The position numbers were made by a program, and so were the translations under genes. Source: Bacillota bacterium (GTDB lineage Bacteria > Bacillota_A > Clostridia > Lachnospirales > WQUN01). Taken from it: DNA of 64,000 bases. The first letter of the stretch is position 1. The number at the start of each line of letters is the position of its first letter. Below the pieces are notes generated by a model. It ran no database searches and had not been told where the DNA came from. It saw nothing but the letters and a program-made list of their open reading frames with translations. The stretch is taken from NCBI GenBank assembly GCA_009786175.1, contig WQTQ01000243.1:8534-72533 (forward strand), in the 5' to 3' direction. Positions 54,223-63,117 of the stretch are shown here, piece after piece.

Positions 54223-55791
54223 CTACCCTAACTTAACCTGAACATCCTTTACAAACCTTGATTGCGGATACAATTCGCCAAAACCCCTGTCGCGTACTGT
54301 AACGGTAACATCCGCGTCAGAGACGAAATTTAGCCCAACTTCCAGGCGAGTGGTACCCTTAGGGCGGCGCGGCAGCCCACGAAGTCTCATACTGCCTATG
54401 TTTTGCAGCTCTCCTGCTTTTGTACGCCTGCACAAGCCCAAGTCCAGCTCGCCGGTAACTTCCTGGTTAACTAAGATTAATTTTGACGGGTGATTTTGCC
54501 ACCAGAAGGCATTACGCTCTACCAATGGCAAGAAATTGTGCCCATCGGATATGCCTATGTCACAAGTTAATTGATGAGTGTCTTCAAGCATTATTTTTGC
54601 TCCTGCACCGGGTATGTCAAGCATTTGAGCGGCCACAATTGCCGCGCCTTCGCAGGTTATAATTTTAGGGTTTTTGTAAAAATTCACTTTCGCGCCGGGG
54701 AAAAGCTCGCTGACAGTTTCCTTTGCCCATAACATTTCAAAGCCGCCGCCTACACACAGCACAGCGTCTGTTTCACCGGGCAAAAGCGGCTTATCGGCGA
54801 TACTTTTTTCAAACACATCTTTAATGAAACCGTCAAAACGGCGGATGTACGGCTGTATTAAAGTCTGGGCCTGCTCGTTGGTTATTGTCCGCTGAAATGG
54901 CGGGTAAGTAAAATTAAAATACACTTTCACGGGCTTTGTGCGGATATTACGCTGGAAAAGCATGTCCCTGTGCTGGTAGGAAAATGCCGTTACGTGGTCT
55001 TGCAGCTGCTTCATTAGGGTTACGCTAATTGGCATTTCCTTTGTTACTTCCTTGCGCATAAACGCTTCAAAAAAGTCGGCGATGTCGCTGTTAATTTTGC
55101 CAACGCCAATTTCACTGCTAAAAAGCGACGATATACTTGTAGCGTGTATAACGCCGTCTACATTATTTATGTGATAAAGCCCGCCCCTAAGTTCCCGCGA
55201 ACCAAAATCTAAAAGCATAGTGCGCTCTTCGGCCACAGGCTCGGTTTTATAGTAATGGGCCAGCACGCATTCCCTGTCAGGCACCAAGGCAATAAGTTCC
55301 TTGTCGTACTCTGCAAGCTTAAATGCCTGCTGTAATTCCTCCCGGGCCTGTTCGCCAAAATAGGCAGGAACCGTTGCCACAATGCCAACAATTTCTGCCC
55401 TGGGGTTAATATTTTTTACGTTGCCCATAATTTCTTTAATGTACAGCGCAAGCACACCGGCCACACTTAAAGAGCGGCCGCCTATATTTATGTGTTCAAA
55501 ATTGCCCAGCCGCGCCACAAGGGAGCTTAGGGTTACTTCTGCCCCTGCGCCCCGGTTTAGTACCGCGTATTCGCCAAATACCCATTCCTTAGTCTCTGAA
55601 ATGTACTGCATTACAGTTGGCATTGATGGCTTGCCGTACCCGCCGCTAAGGTCAATTACCTCTGGCGTGTTGGTTGTCAGGTTGTAAAAAGCCAGCCCGG
55701 AAGAATCGTTTCCCAAATCCAAGCCGATAATGTAGTAAGTTTCGTTACGCTTTTCATCAATGCTTAGGGATTTGTAGTTTTTCCAGTTCAT
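54223..55791 (-). CDS. Diverged Hsp70-like protein
   Basis: A 522-residue protein with an actin-like ATPase fold related to DnaK but altered motifs. Phosphate-1 reads GLDLGNDSSG instead of G-I-D-L-G-T-T-N-S. Phosphate-2 reads LLDFGSRELRGGLY where DnaK has DFGGGTFD. The adenosine motif VLCVGGGFEMLWAKE is conserved. The C-terminal part (about 400-522) resembles the substrate-binding beta domain (GLPRRPKGTTRLEVGLNF) without a helical lid. ATPase activity may be reduced. It is the last gene of a leftward operon with a canonical Hsp70-like gene and an unknown protein. Confidence 0.75.
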   Translation of the reverse strand: MNWKNYKSLSIDEKRNETYYIIGLDLGNDSSGLAFYNLTTNTPEVIDLSGGYGKPSMPTVMQYISETKEWVFGEYAVLNRGAGAEVTLSSLVARLGNFEHINIGGRSLSVAGVLALYIKEIMGNVKNINPRAEIVGIVATVPAYFGEQAREELQQAFKLAEYDKELIALVPDRECVLAHYYKTEPVAEERTMLLDFGSRELRGGLYHINNVDGVIHATSISSLFSSEIGVGKINSDIADFFEAFMRKEVTKEMPISVTLMKQLQDHVTAFSYQHRDMLFQRNIRTKPVKVYFNFTYPPFQRTITNEQAQTLIQPYIRRFDGFIKDVFEKSIADKPLLPGETDAVLCVGGGFEMLWAKETVSELFPGAKVNFYKNPKIITCEGAAIVAAQMLDIPGAGAKIMLEDTHQLTCDIGISDGHNFLPLVERNAFWWQNHPSKLILVNQEVTGELDLGLCRRTKAGELQNIGSMRLRGLPRRPKGTTRLEVGLNFVSDADVTVTVRDRGFGELYPQSRFVKDVQVKLG

Positions 55792-55808
55792 TTGTTGTTC
55801 CCCTTAGT

Positions 55809-57614
55809 TTACTTTGCCGCGATTACATTCGCGCGCCGAAATACAAAACCATGATGCTTGTATCCGGAATTAATTAATTTTATTATTTCGCCTTTTGCAA
55901 AGCCTTCTTGACTTTCTGCAACCAGGATTTCATGCTCTAAGGCATTAAATTGGTCATGGACTGCAGGGCGGATTGGAACAATATCGTGCTTCTCCAAAAG
56001 GGCTTCTATTTTACTGTAAGCACCGACAAGAATGTTTTCTGCCGCAGCCATATCTGCCCATGCCGATTCCCGCAAACGTGACGCACTGTGCATGAGAATT
56101 TCTTCGTAGGTACATATTTCGTAAATCAATACATCCTTGTTGAAACGGGTGACGAATTTATCAACCTTTTCTATGTGAGCATTAATGCGTTTAAACATGC
56201 GCTCAAATAACGGGGTAAAAATATCGTCTGTTTGTAAGCGGTAGAAAAATTCCTTAATATCGTCAGACTCCGGCGGAGATTCCACCCATATTTGGTATGC
56301 AACTTCCCGTATTTCGCATCTTTCTTCCCAGGTTAGCGGCAAAGGTTCTTCTGCAATGCTGTTGTCCAAAAACTCCGGCCACCCTCCCACAAAAATTTCT
56401 GTGTTGTCACGAAGGCTGTCAACTTTAATTTCAACAGTCTCGGATATGCCATTTAAGATGTTAAGCTGAAGCTGTGCGTCTTCCTGGGATAATTCGACCG
56501 GTGCATCTTCGACGCTAAGTGACGGCAGTGCTTTTCGCACATCGTCAAAGATCTGTATAATTTCATCTGCCATCATCTTTTCTGTTATAAGCAGTTTTTG
56601 CGTAAGAAGTCCCACATGAATAAACTCAATTTTATAGTCCTCAAGCAAATCCAATACCTCGTCGCATATTAACGCATAAAAGACAGTGTGATCGTAAGGC
56701 CTGGGTAGTTCCGGTATTATCGGCTCGGTTACCGCGCTTTCCATAGCGGCATCAAACTCTTCATGGGCAGGATTTTCTTTCCGTGCAACCGGAGATTGCA
56801 AATGCATGTGAAACTTACTGATTGCCGCACCTGTATACTGGTAGGCCTCCCGTAGCATGTTTAAAATGTGATGCACCATTTCAGATTCCGAAGCCGCAGA
56901 TTCCAACGCCGCAATTTGCACCTTAATAATGTTACCAAGTTCTTCCCACTCACGCTCTAAAAACTCTGTATAATGTTTAGCGTCTTTACGGTCATGTATG
57001 TTGTCAAGCTGCAAAACACAACGGCGCAGCTCATCTTCGTAAAAGCTGTACATATACATCAGAACATGATCTTTAAAAAAGTTTACAGGTACTTCCTTGC
57101 CGGGCGGGATAAGTACACCATTGTACAACTCGTCCCAAATTTCAGGTGACATTGACCGCAGCATTGCCATAGATACTTTTCCAAAATGAGAAGTGCTTGC
57201 AAGCAGGTTAGCTTGCGAACTTCTAATTATCATCTCTTTCTCTAGGGCTATGGGGTTTATCCCATCCGGCACACCCTCTGTATCTTCGTAAAATTGCTTT
57301 AACGTAGAATTTAGTACTTCACAAAGGCCCGTGACTAGAGCAGCTGTAACAGAGCCGTCTTGTTCTATTTCGCTGCCCATGTCTACTACTTGCTGATAAA
57401 CACCCATCAGCTTTACCAAAGGTTCGTACATTTCTTCGTCTTTTTCCCCAAAACGCGCCAAGCGAGCCGCACTGCGCTTTAATGCGTCGCAGGCGGCGTC
57501 TTGGTAATTTTCAAACAATTCATTTGTACTCTGTGTTACTGTATATTCGGCGGCTTCCTTCAAGCCTAACCAAGCTTCCCAAAGAGCCAAATGCTTATCA
57601 CTATTTTTAGACAT
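55809..57614 (-). CDS. Unknown 601-aa helical protein in Hsp70-like operon
   Basis: Acidic and strongly helical with no signal peptide or membrane span. I recognise no domain. Repeated heptad-like patches occur (for example DACDALKRSAARLARFGEKDEE and LREAYQYTGAAISKFHMHLQ). It sits 17-20 bases from the Hsp70-like genes on either side, so it is likely their partner: a cofactor, adaptor or client. It has no J-domain HPD motif and no GrpE-like signature. Confidence 0.7.
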   Translation of the reverse strand: MSKNSDKHLALWEAWLGLKEAAEYTVTQSTNELFENYQDAACDALKRSAARLARFGEKDEEMYEPLVKLMGVYQQVVDMGSEIEQDGSVTAALVTGLCEVLNSTLKQFYEDTEGVPDGINPIALEKEMIIRSSQANLLASTSHFGKVSMAMLRSMSPEIWDELYNGVLIPPGKEVPVNFFKDHVLMYMYSFYEDELRRCVLQLDNIHDRKDAKHYTEFLEREWEELGNIIKVQIAALESAASESEMVHHILNMLREAYQYTGAAISKFHMHLQSPVARKENPAHEEFDAAMESAVTEPIIPELPRPYDHTVFYALICDEVLDLLEDYKIEFIHVGLLTQKLLITEKMMADEIIQIFDDVRKALPSLSVEDAPVELSQEDAQLQLNILNGISETVEIKVDSLRDNTEIFVGGWPEFLDNSIAEEPLPLTWEERCEIREVAYQIWVESPPESDDIKEFFYRLQTDDIFTPLFERMFKRINAHIEKVDKFVTRFNKDVLIYEICTYEEILMHSASRLRESAWADMAAAENILVGAYSKIEALLEKHDIVPIRPAVHDQFNALEHEILVAESQEGFAKGEIIKLINSGYKHHGFVFRRANVIAAK

Positions 57615-57634
57615 TTACTATGCCCCTTTTCATA

Positions 57635-59314
57635 TTAGCTGTACAGTTCGTCTACCGCAAGTTCTGTTACCACGCCGTCTGTTGACAAACTGCGCGCCGC
57701 AACCCGAAGCATGTTATCCTGGCCCACATGGAAAGTAACCTTAACTTTTTCTTGCCCGCGCGGCCCTTGCGGAATACCGCGTAATGATGTACCCGCAAGG
57801 CGTTTCATTCCCTCTTGGCTTACCTGCCGGTTCTTCTCCCCTACTTTTGGCGCGGTGCTTTCGTACACGACTATTGCCATGCTGGTCACATTGTCGAAGT
57901 TGGTGATAAGCGGCTCGGACGCGTCAATTGTCAGGCCTTCTTTTGGTATATCCATGCCCGCAGGTACAATTTCCATAAACCGGCGGCCCGCAATTTCCAA
58001 GCCCAACGGATGAATTGTACGCTCTTGCACAACAGGCCCCCGGACGGTTGGCATCATTATCATATTGCAATAATGGGCCGCGCCTTGTGAAATACTAAGT
58101 GCAGGGCTGATACGTGACTTAAACGGCTCTTTTTTAAACCGCTCGGTAATTTTTTCTCCCACGTGCAAAATGGAAGAACTGCCGCCCACCAGGAATATTT
58201 CATCAATATCCGCTTCTGTAAGGCCGCCTGCTTCCAGGCAGTGGCTAACGCAAGTAAGTGTCTCGTCAACCAGGTCTTTTACAGATTTACCGCGGAACTT
58301 TTCAAATGATTCCGGACTGTCTCCAAGAGCGTTTACACGCTTATGCTCTAGGAATTGTTCCCTTGTAATTTCCATGTTGATATTAACAATACGCGGCTCT
58401 TGAATTAGCGGCGCAAGAGTTATTTTTGTAGATTTTGTTTGGGAAAGACGCTCTTTTGCCTGTGTGGCCGCCTGCTGCAAGCGCACAAGGGCAACTTTCT
58501 TCTGGCGTTTAGAAACACCGTCGTCTAAATTTTCGTCAAACAAATCAATTTCTTCGTTGGTCAGCTTCTTAAATTCCTCGTAAACTATGTCCATAATAAT
58601 TTTGTCAATATCGTTGCCGCCAAGGTTGTTGTCACCATATGTGCTGATAATGGAAATGGTTGGCTCGCCCGCTTCTTCTGTTTTAATTTCCAAAACGCAA
58701 GCATCAAAAGTACCGCCGCCAAAGTCGTAAACCAGCACTTTTTTGTTAGAGTCCTCGTTTACCGCATAAGAAATGGCCGACGCGGCAGGCTCTAGGCGAA
58801 GGTAAATATTTTCCGGGTCAAACCCCGCAAGAACAGCGGCATCCTTTGTCATTTTCTTCTGCTTGTCTGTAGAGTTGGCCGGTACAGTAATAACACAGCC
58901 GGAAAATTCCCCGGAAATGCCCAGCTCTTCCTGTGCATATTCGTCTGCCTTTTGCTTTAAGCAGCCAAGAATTTCCCCTGCAATTTGTTCCGGCGTAAAT
59001 TGATACTCTTTATCGTCTACCACAACTGTCAGTTTTTGGTCACTGCCCAAGTACCGCTTAATTGATAAAATTGTAGACATTGGATAAATAATTGCCGCTT
59101 CACGGGCTTGTACACCAAAAATCCTTGATAATTTGTTTTCGTCTTCCGGGTCGGATTCGAATTGAATTGCAGTCGGGAAAATATTTGACCCGTCTATGGG
59201 GATGGTTTGCGCCTCGCCGTCTTGGAAATTGTAGATACTTACTACCGAGTTAGTGGTCCCAAAGTCAATCCCTAAAAACAGCCCACGTTCTGTGTCCAGT
59301 CCTAAAGTGCCCAT
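57635..59314 (-). CDS. Hsp70-like chaperone ATPase without lid
   Basis: A 559-residue Hsp70 family protein. The phosphate-1 motif LGIDFGTTNSVVSIYN (about 14-29), VYDFGGGTFDACVLEI (about 195-210), DEIFLVGGSSSILHV and the RLEPAASAISYAV segment are all conserved. The C-terminal 130 residues form a beta-type substrate domain (RTIHPLGLEIAGRRF, GIPQGPRGQEKVKVTF). The helical lid of DnaK (638 residues in E. coli) is missing. AAGGAGGCACAAA precedes ATG. It heads the operon and is not next to dnaJ, grpE or hrcA, so it is not the housekeeping DnaK. Confidence 0.85.
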   Translation of the reverse strand: MGTLGLDTERGLFLGIDFGTTNSVVSIYNFQDGEAQTIPIDGSNIFPTAIQFESDPEDENKLSRIFGVQAREAAIIYPMSTILSIKRYLGSDQKLTVVVDDKEYQFTPEQIAGEILGCLKQKADEYAQEELGISGEFSGCVITVPANSTDKQKKMTKDAAVLAGFDPENIYLRLEPAASAISYAVNEDSNKKVLVYDFGGGTFDACVLEIKTEEAGEPTISIISTYGDNNLGGNDIDKIIMDIVYEEFKKLTNEEIDLFDENLDDGVSKRQKKVALVRLQQAATQAKERLSQTKSTKITLAPLIQEPRIVNINMEITREQFLEHKRVNALGDSPESFEKFRGKSVKDLVDETLTCVSHCLEAGGLTEADIDEIFLVGGSSSILHVGEKITERFKKEPFKSRISPALSISQGAAHYCNMIMMPTVRGPVVQERTIHPLGLEIAGRRFMEIVPAGMDIPKEGLTIDASEPLITNFDNVTSMAIVVYESTAPKVGEKNRQVSQEGMKRLAGTSLRGIPQGPRGQEKVKVTFHVGQDNMLRVAARSLSTDGVVTELAVDELYS

Positions 59315-59575
59315 TTTGTGCCTCCTTGTGTGATTTTGAATTTATGCATTTGAATAGATATACGTTGGTTAATGGCAAGTGGTTTGCATGTCTTTACCTA
59401 ATAATACATGTTTTTAACAAAAAAATCAAAAGAAATTGTTTTTTGTTTAACAAAATCGTGATAAGTTCAGTTCCTCACAGAGGCACGGAGTTCACAGAGG
59501 AAGAGGAAATTGCTTTTTACTATTGAAGTATATCTGCCGTAATGTTAACCTTATGCCAAACGTAACGGATAAGGC
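59315..59575. other. Intergenic stretch between Hsp70-like operon and cupin gene
   Basis: A/T rich with no convincing gene. It holds a short direct repeat, CACAGAGG-CACGGAGTT-CACAGAGG (about 59476-59500), of a kind seen as a dispersed repeat in many genomes. The promoter of the leftward operon must lie here but no clear -35/-10 pair is visible. Confidence 0.5.
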
Positions 59576-59616
59576 TACCCCCTGATATCATATTGGGAGT
59601 ATGATATCAGGGGGTA
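59576..59616. repeat. GATATC palindrome family, copy 5 (looped variant)
   Basis: Arms TACCCCCTGATATCA and TGATATCAGGGGGTA are separated by TATTGGGAGTA. It lies 63 bases before the cupin start. Confidence 0.85.
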
Positions 59617-59678
59617 GGAAAACATTTTTCTAAAAGGGTTTGGGACGCCCTATTAAACCATGCAAAGGAGAATTATAC

Positions 59679-60023
59679 ATGATTAGAAATTTTTATGAAG
59701 TAACCCCGGATTTGGTAGAAAATATCCACGACGGAGAAGGAATTGTAAAAGTATCAACCATTTTTGACAAGTTTACCACCCCAATGCAGTTTCTCCACTA
59801 CACCGTACTGCCGCCGGGTACATCTATAGGCGTACACAAGCACGGCAGCGACGAAGAATTCTATATAATTCTTGAAGGCACGGGCGAAATGGAATTGGAC
59901 GGCACAAAGCAAGCCGTTGCCCCCGGGGATGTAATAAGAAATGCCCCGTTTGGATCCCACGGCCTGCGTAATTTGTCTGACAAGGATGATTTGAAGATTT
60001 TGGTGTTTGAGGTTAAGCAGTGA
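59679..60023 (+). CDS. Small cupin-domain protein
   Basis: A 114-residue single-domain cupin from ATG 59679 after CAAAGGAG. An ATG at 59640 lacks a ribosome site. Both cupin motifs are visible: GTSIGVHKHGSDEEFYIILEGTGEM (two His, Glu) and PGDVIRNAPFGSHGL (His), so a metal ion is probably bound. Sugar-binding or enzymatic roles are possible. A standalone gene with its own terminator. Confidence 0.85.
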   Translation: MIRNFYEVTPDLVENIHDGEGIVKVSTIFDKFTTPMQFLHYTVLPPGTSIGVHKHGSDEEFYIILEGTGEMELDGTKQAVAPGDVIRNAPFGSHGLRNLSDKDDLKILVFEVKQ

Positions 60024-60121
60024 GGACATTACCATTTGAACCGGAACCGCTTACGTTAATTAACGAGCCGAATGGACGGTAGAGGATTAATGACACCGCC
60101 CTGTATTAATTTATGATTTCT

Positions 60122-60166
60122 ATTAAACGCCTGCAAAGACATATACAGTCTCTGCAGGCGTTTAAT
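60122..60166. terminator. Hairpin terminator
   Basis: ATTAAACGCCTGCA (60122-60135) pairs with TGCAGGCGTTTAAT (60153-60166), followed by TTTA. It could serve the cupin gene and, in reverse, the relic to its right. Confidence 0.75.
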
Positions 60167-60257
60167 TTTACCTATAGATATACACAGTAATTTCTCTTAA
60201 TACACAACATATCTTACCAACCTGATTTGTAAAACATAGTTACAACCCGCCATTTTT

Positions 60258-60525
60258 TCATTGTACAAACCACCTGTTATTAAAATTTTGAAAAGCCATA
60301 GATATTTCTGCAAATTCCTGATAATCCCTGGCAGACCAACCATGTCGCGCAGACAAAATAACCAGGATGTAGGGCGAAGGCGCATATACAATAGCCATAT
60401 CGTGCCACGCACTTGGACTTGTCCAGCCAGTTTTGCTTGCTACAGGATAATCGGAAACTATGAATGGGTAGTGGTTATCAAGCAGGTGCTGCCTAAATTC
60501 TTCGCTGTATCTGCCACCGGATTAA
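60258..60525 (-). pseudogene. Relic of a class A beta-lactamase-like gene
   Basis: On the minus strand a frame of about 85 codons ends at TGA 60258. It reads YSEEFRQHLLDNHYPF, then YPVASKTGWTSPSAWHD and MAIVYAPSPYILVILSA. The K-T-G triad, the following tryptophan-rich segment and the strand after it are the C-terminal hallmark of serine beta-lactamase/penicillin-binding folds. Nothing upstream encodes the S-x-x-K or S-D-N parts, and an in-frame stop lies just before 60525. It is therefore a truncated remnant. Confidence 0.65.
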
Positions 60526-60724
60526 TTAATGGCGGTGATTGTGTTGAAGTATGTGTTGACGATTGACACATTATAACGAATTTGTAATAATGTTTACACA
60601 TAAGGGAGAAGTGAAAACATATGCAAGACCACAAAGAAGGATTGGCAAACTAATTGAAGCAAGGGAAACCCTCGGCTTCACACAGGCACAGTTAGACGCT
60701 TGCTTACCGGTCGGAGGTGTGCTT

Positions 60725-60997
60725 ATGGCAAATTCATGTGCAAGTATCAATGTTCGTGTTGACAGCGAAGTTAAAAGCAAAGCACAAGACTTATTTTCAT
60801 CATTGGGAATGGATATGTCCACGGCAATAAATATCTTTCTGCGGCAAGCCATCAGAAAAAAAGGGATTCCTTTTGAATTGGTGTCTGAGCCGACAAGCAA
60901 ACGTCGCAATCCCCCTCAATTTGGCTGCCTGAAAGGAAAAATACATGAAGCGGATGACCATAGTTGGTTTGAGCCTTTGGAAGAGATTAAATTATAA
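60725..60997 (+). CDS. RelB/DinJ-family antitoxin, orphan
   Basis: A 90-residue protein from ATG 60725 after CGGAGGT. It has the ribbon-helix-helix opening SINVRVDSEVKSKAQDLFSSLGMDMSTAINIFLRQAI followed by RKKGIPFEL typical of DinJ/RelB. An acidic C-terminal tail (HEADDHSWFEPLEEIKL) would wrap a toxin. No toxin gene follows, as the next gene (murQ) is on the opposite strand three bases away. A longer upstream reading (from 60563) includes a helix-turn-helix-like GFTQAQLDACL but would need an unusual start, so it was not used. Confidence 0.75.
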   Translation: MANSCASINVRVDSEVKSKAQDLFSSLGMDMSTAINIFLRQAIRKKGIPFELVSEPTSKRRNPPQFGCLKGKIHEADDHSWFEPLEEIKL

Positions 60998-60999
60998 AA

Positions 61000-61908
61000 T
61001 TAACCGCTCTTTTTTTCCTCCAACGCCTTATACACCACCCCATCCGCCTTATCCAGCACATCCTTTGCCTTTTCAAAACCCCAATTACCTAAAATCATAA
61101 CAATGGCCGTCTTGGCGGAAAATTCGCAGGCTTCCAGCACTCCCAAAGCTCTTTCCTTATCAACCCCCGTTGCCATACACACAATATTTAACGCGCGGCT
61201 TACCAATTTCCCGTTGGTGGCCTTTAGGTCAACCATTAGGTTGCCGTAGGTTTTGCCAAGCTTAATCATAACGGCGGTAGACAGCATGTTTAGTACCATT
61301 TTTTGCGCTGTGCCGCTTTTCAAACGGGTAGAGCCGGTTATAACTTCCGGGCCGGGCAGTGGGGCAATATTTACATCCGCGTAGTTGGAAATTTCCGCGT
61401 TTTGAGTACAGGAAAGAGCCGCCACAAACCCGCCGACAGAACGGGCGTATTCCATCGCGCCTATTACATAGGGCGTGCGACCGCTGGCGGCAATGCCAAC
61501 CAGGGCATCTTTGGCGCAAAAATTAATTGCCGCAAGGTCACTTGCACCCAGTTCGCGGCTGTCCTCCGCGCCTTCTTTGGCCTTAATAAACGCTTCCGGG
61601 CCACCGGCCAACAGGGCCACAACCATGTCATAATCTACGCTGAAAGTGGGTGGGCATTCTGCCGCGTCCAACAGGCCAAGCCTGCCGGAAGTACCGGCCC
61701 CTGCATAAATTAGCCGCCCGCCGCTTTTAAGTTTCTCGAAAATAGCGTCTACAGCAGAAGAAATTTCCGGCAAAACCGCTTCTACGGAAGCGGCTACTTT
61801 TTTATCTTCGTCGTTGATAAGCCGCACCATCTCCATAGTGCTTAATTTGTCGATGTCAAGGGTATTTGGGTTGCGCTGTTCTGTGTCCAATGCTGATATG
61901 TTTATCAT
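61000..61908 (-). CDS. murQ: N-acetylmuramic acid 6-phosphate etherase
   Basis: A 302-residue SIS-fold enzyme that removes the D-lactyl ether from MurNAc-6-phosphate, giving GlcNAc-6-phosphate. Characteristic motifs: TEQRNPNTLDID at the start, YAGAGTSGRLGLLDAAECPPTF (sugar-phosphate site with the catalytic Glu near 82), ALLAGGPEAFIKAKEGAEDS with the second Glu, and GIAASGRTPYVIGA. Full length. It is the last gene of the leftward NamZ operon. Confidence 0.95.
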   Translation of the reverse strand: MINISALDTEQRNPNTLDIDKLSTMEMVRLINDEDKKVAASVEAVLPEISSAVDAIFEKLKSGGRLIYAGAGTSGRLGLLDAAECPPTFSVDYDMVVALLAGGPEAFIKAKEGAEDSRELGASDLAAINFCAKDALVGIAASGRTPYVIGAMEYARSVGGFVAALSCTQNAEISNYADVNIAPLPGPEVITGSTRLKSGTAQKMVLNMLSTAVMIKLGKTYGNLMVDLKATNGKLVSRALNIVCMATGVDKERALGVLEACEFSAKTAIVMILGNWGFEKAKDVLDKADGVVYKALEEKKSG

Positions 61909-61931
61909 TTGCGGTGGCTCCTTGTGAGTTC

Positions 61932-61951
61932 ACCCCCTGATATCAGGGGGT
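61932..61951. repeat. GATATC palindrome family, copy 6
   Basis: A perfect 20-base palindrome ACCCCCTGATATCAGGGGGT in the 48-base gap between namZ and murQ, just upstream of the murQ ribosome site. Confidence 0.9.
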
Positions 61952-61956
61952 AAATT

Positions 61957-63117
61957 CTAATCATAAATGTGATATTTCGATTTAATTTTTACAAACTCCG
62001 CGCTTTCCCGGGCGTACAGCTGCACGACTTCTTCCAGGTTGTATTTACCCTCGCGGATATACGTACCGCCGGTGCTGTAGTCAATCATGTGCTTGCCCTT
62101 TTCGTGATAAGGCGGAGTAAATTTGAAATTGCTGCCGCCAAGGCCGCGGATTGTGTACAGCATTGTAACCCCCGTTTGTACGGGACGGAAAACGCGCCTG
62201 TCAAGCACATGAACCTCTACGCCGCCGCACAGTTCACCGGCATATTTCGCGCCGTTTGCAAGGTAGGGCAGTGGCGTAAAATAATGGGGCCTAAAGTGGA
62301 CACCGGGCAGCGCGAAAGCGTTTAGGGCATCTGCCAGCTTATCGCCGCAAAGCCATGACGCACCAATAAAATGGAAGGGCTTGGTAGTTCCCCTACCCTC
62401 GGAAACATTTGTGCCTTCAAATATGCATGTAGCGTTGAAGGTGAAACACGTGTCGATTACAGGGATGTTAGGCGACGGCACAACCCACGGTGCGCCCGTA
62501 TCTTCGAAGTACATATCTCGCCGGTAGCCATCCATGGCAACAACGGTCAAGTCGCAATTAATGCCATATTCGGCGTTAAACAGGTTAGCGCATTCCCCAA
62601 TGGTAAGGCCATACCGCTGGGGAATTGGGTACAAACCTATAAACGACTTGCAGGTCAGGTCAAGGATGTTCCCTTCTACAGTGGAGGCGTTAAGCGGGTT
62701 TGGTCGGTCGAAAACCACACACTTTTTTCCGTTTGCGGCGCAGGCCTCCATGATGTACGCCATTGTGTAAAGGTATGTGTAAAACCGCGAACCCACATTT
62801 TGGATGTCGAAAGTGAAAATGTCGATATCCGCAAGCATTTCCGCTGTCGGGCGGCGGTTGGTGCCGTACAGGCTTACAACGGGAAGCCCCGTACGCTCGT
62901 CTGTGTAGCCTTCCAGGGTTACACCGGCCTGTAAATTACCCCGGACGCCATGCTCCGGCGCGAACAGTTTTACCAGGTTAAATTCTTTGTGCAGCAGGTC
63001 AATCGTGCTTACGAAATTACTGTTAATTCCCGTGCAGTTAGTCAAAAGACCAACCCGTTTTCCTGCAAAAATGTGGGAATGGTTCTGTAATTGGTCAATG
63101 CCTATTTTTATGGGCAT
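61957..63117 (-). CDS. namZ: NamZ-like exo-beta-N-acetylmuramidase (DUF1343)
   Basis: A 386-residue DUF1343 protein. The family includes NamZ, which releases MurNAc from the non-reducing end of peptidoglycan fragments. Recognisable segments: GKRVGLLTNCTGIN, LFAPEHGVRG, the central DIQNVGSRFYTYLYTM, FDRPNPLN, NVSEGRGTTKPFHFIGA and PHYFTPL. No signal peptide is seen at the chosen start, although many NamZ proteins are secreted. It is followed by murQ and preceded by a beta-lactamase-like gene whose end overlaps its start by 23 bases. Together they form a muropeptide recovery operon. Confidence 0.9.
   Translation of the reverse strand: MPIKIGIDQLQNHSHIFAGKRVGLLTNCTGINSNFVSTIDLLHKEFNLVKLFAPEHGVRGNLQAGVTLEGYTDERTGLPVVSLYGTNRRPTAEMLADIDIFTFDIQNVGSRFYTYLYTMAYIMEACAANGKKCVVFDRPNPLNASTVEGNILDLTCKSFIGLYPIPQRYGLTIGECANLFNAEYGINCDLTVVAMDGYRRDMYFEDTGAPWVVPSPNIPVIDTCFTFNATCIFEGTNVSEGRGTTKPFHFIGASWLCGDKLADALNAFALPGVHFRPHYFTPLPYLANGAKYAGELCGGVEVHVLDRRVFRPVQTGVTMLYTIRGLGGSNFKFTPPYHEKGKHMIDYSTGGTYIREGKYNLEEVVQLYARESAEFVKIKSKYHIYD

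Noticed and set aside
59540..59575. Seventh GTTAAC promoter before the cupin gene
   Set aside because: A single GTTAAC with no partner half-site, and the bases 28 further on fall in the palindrome, not a -10 box.
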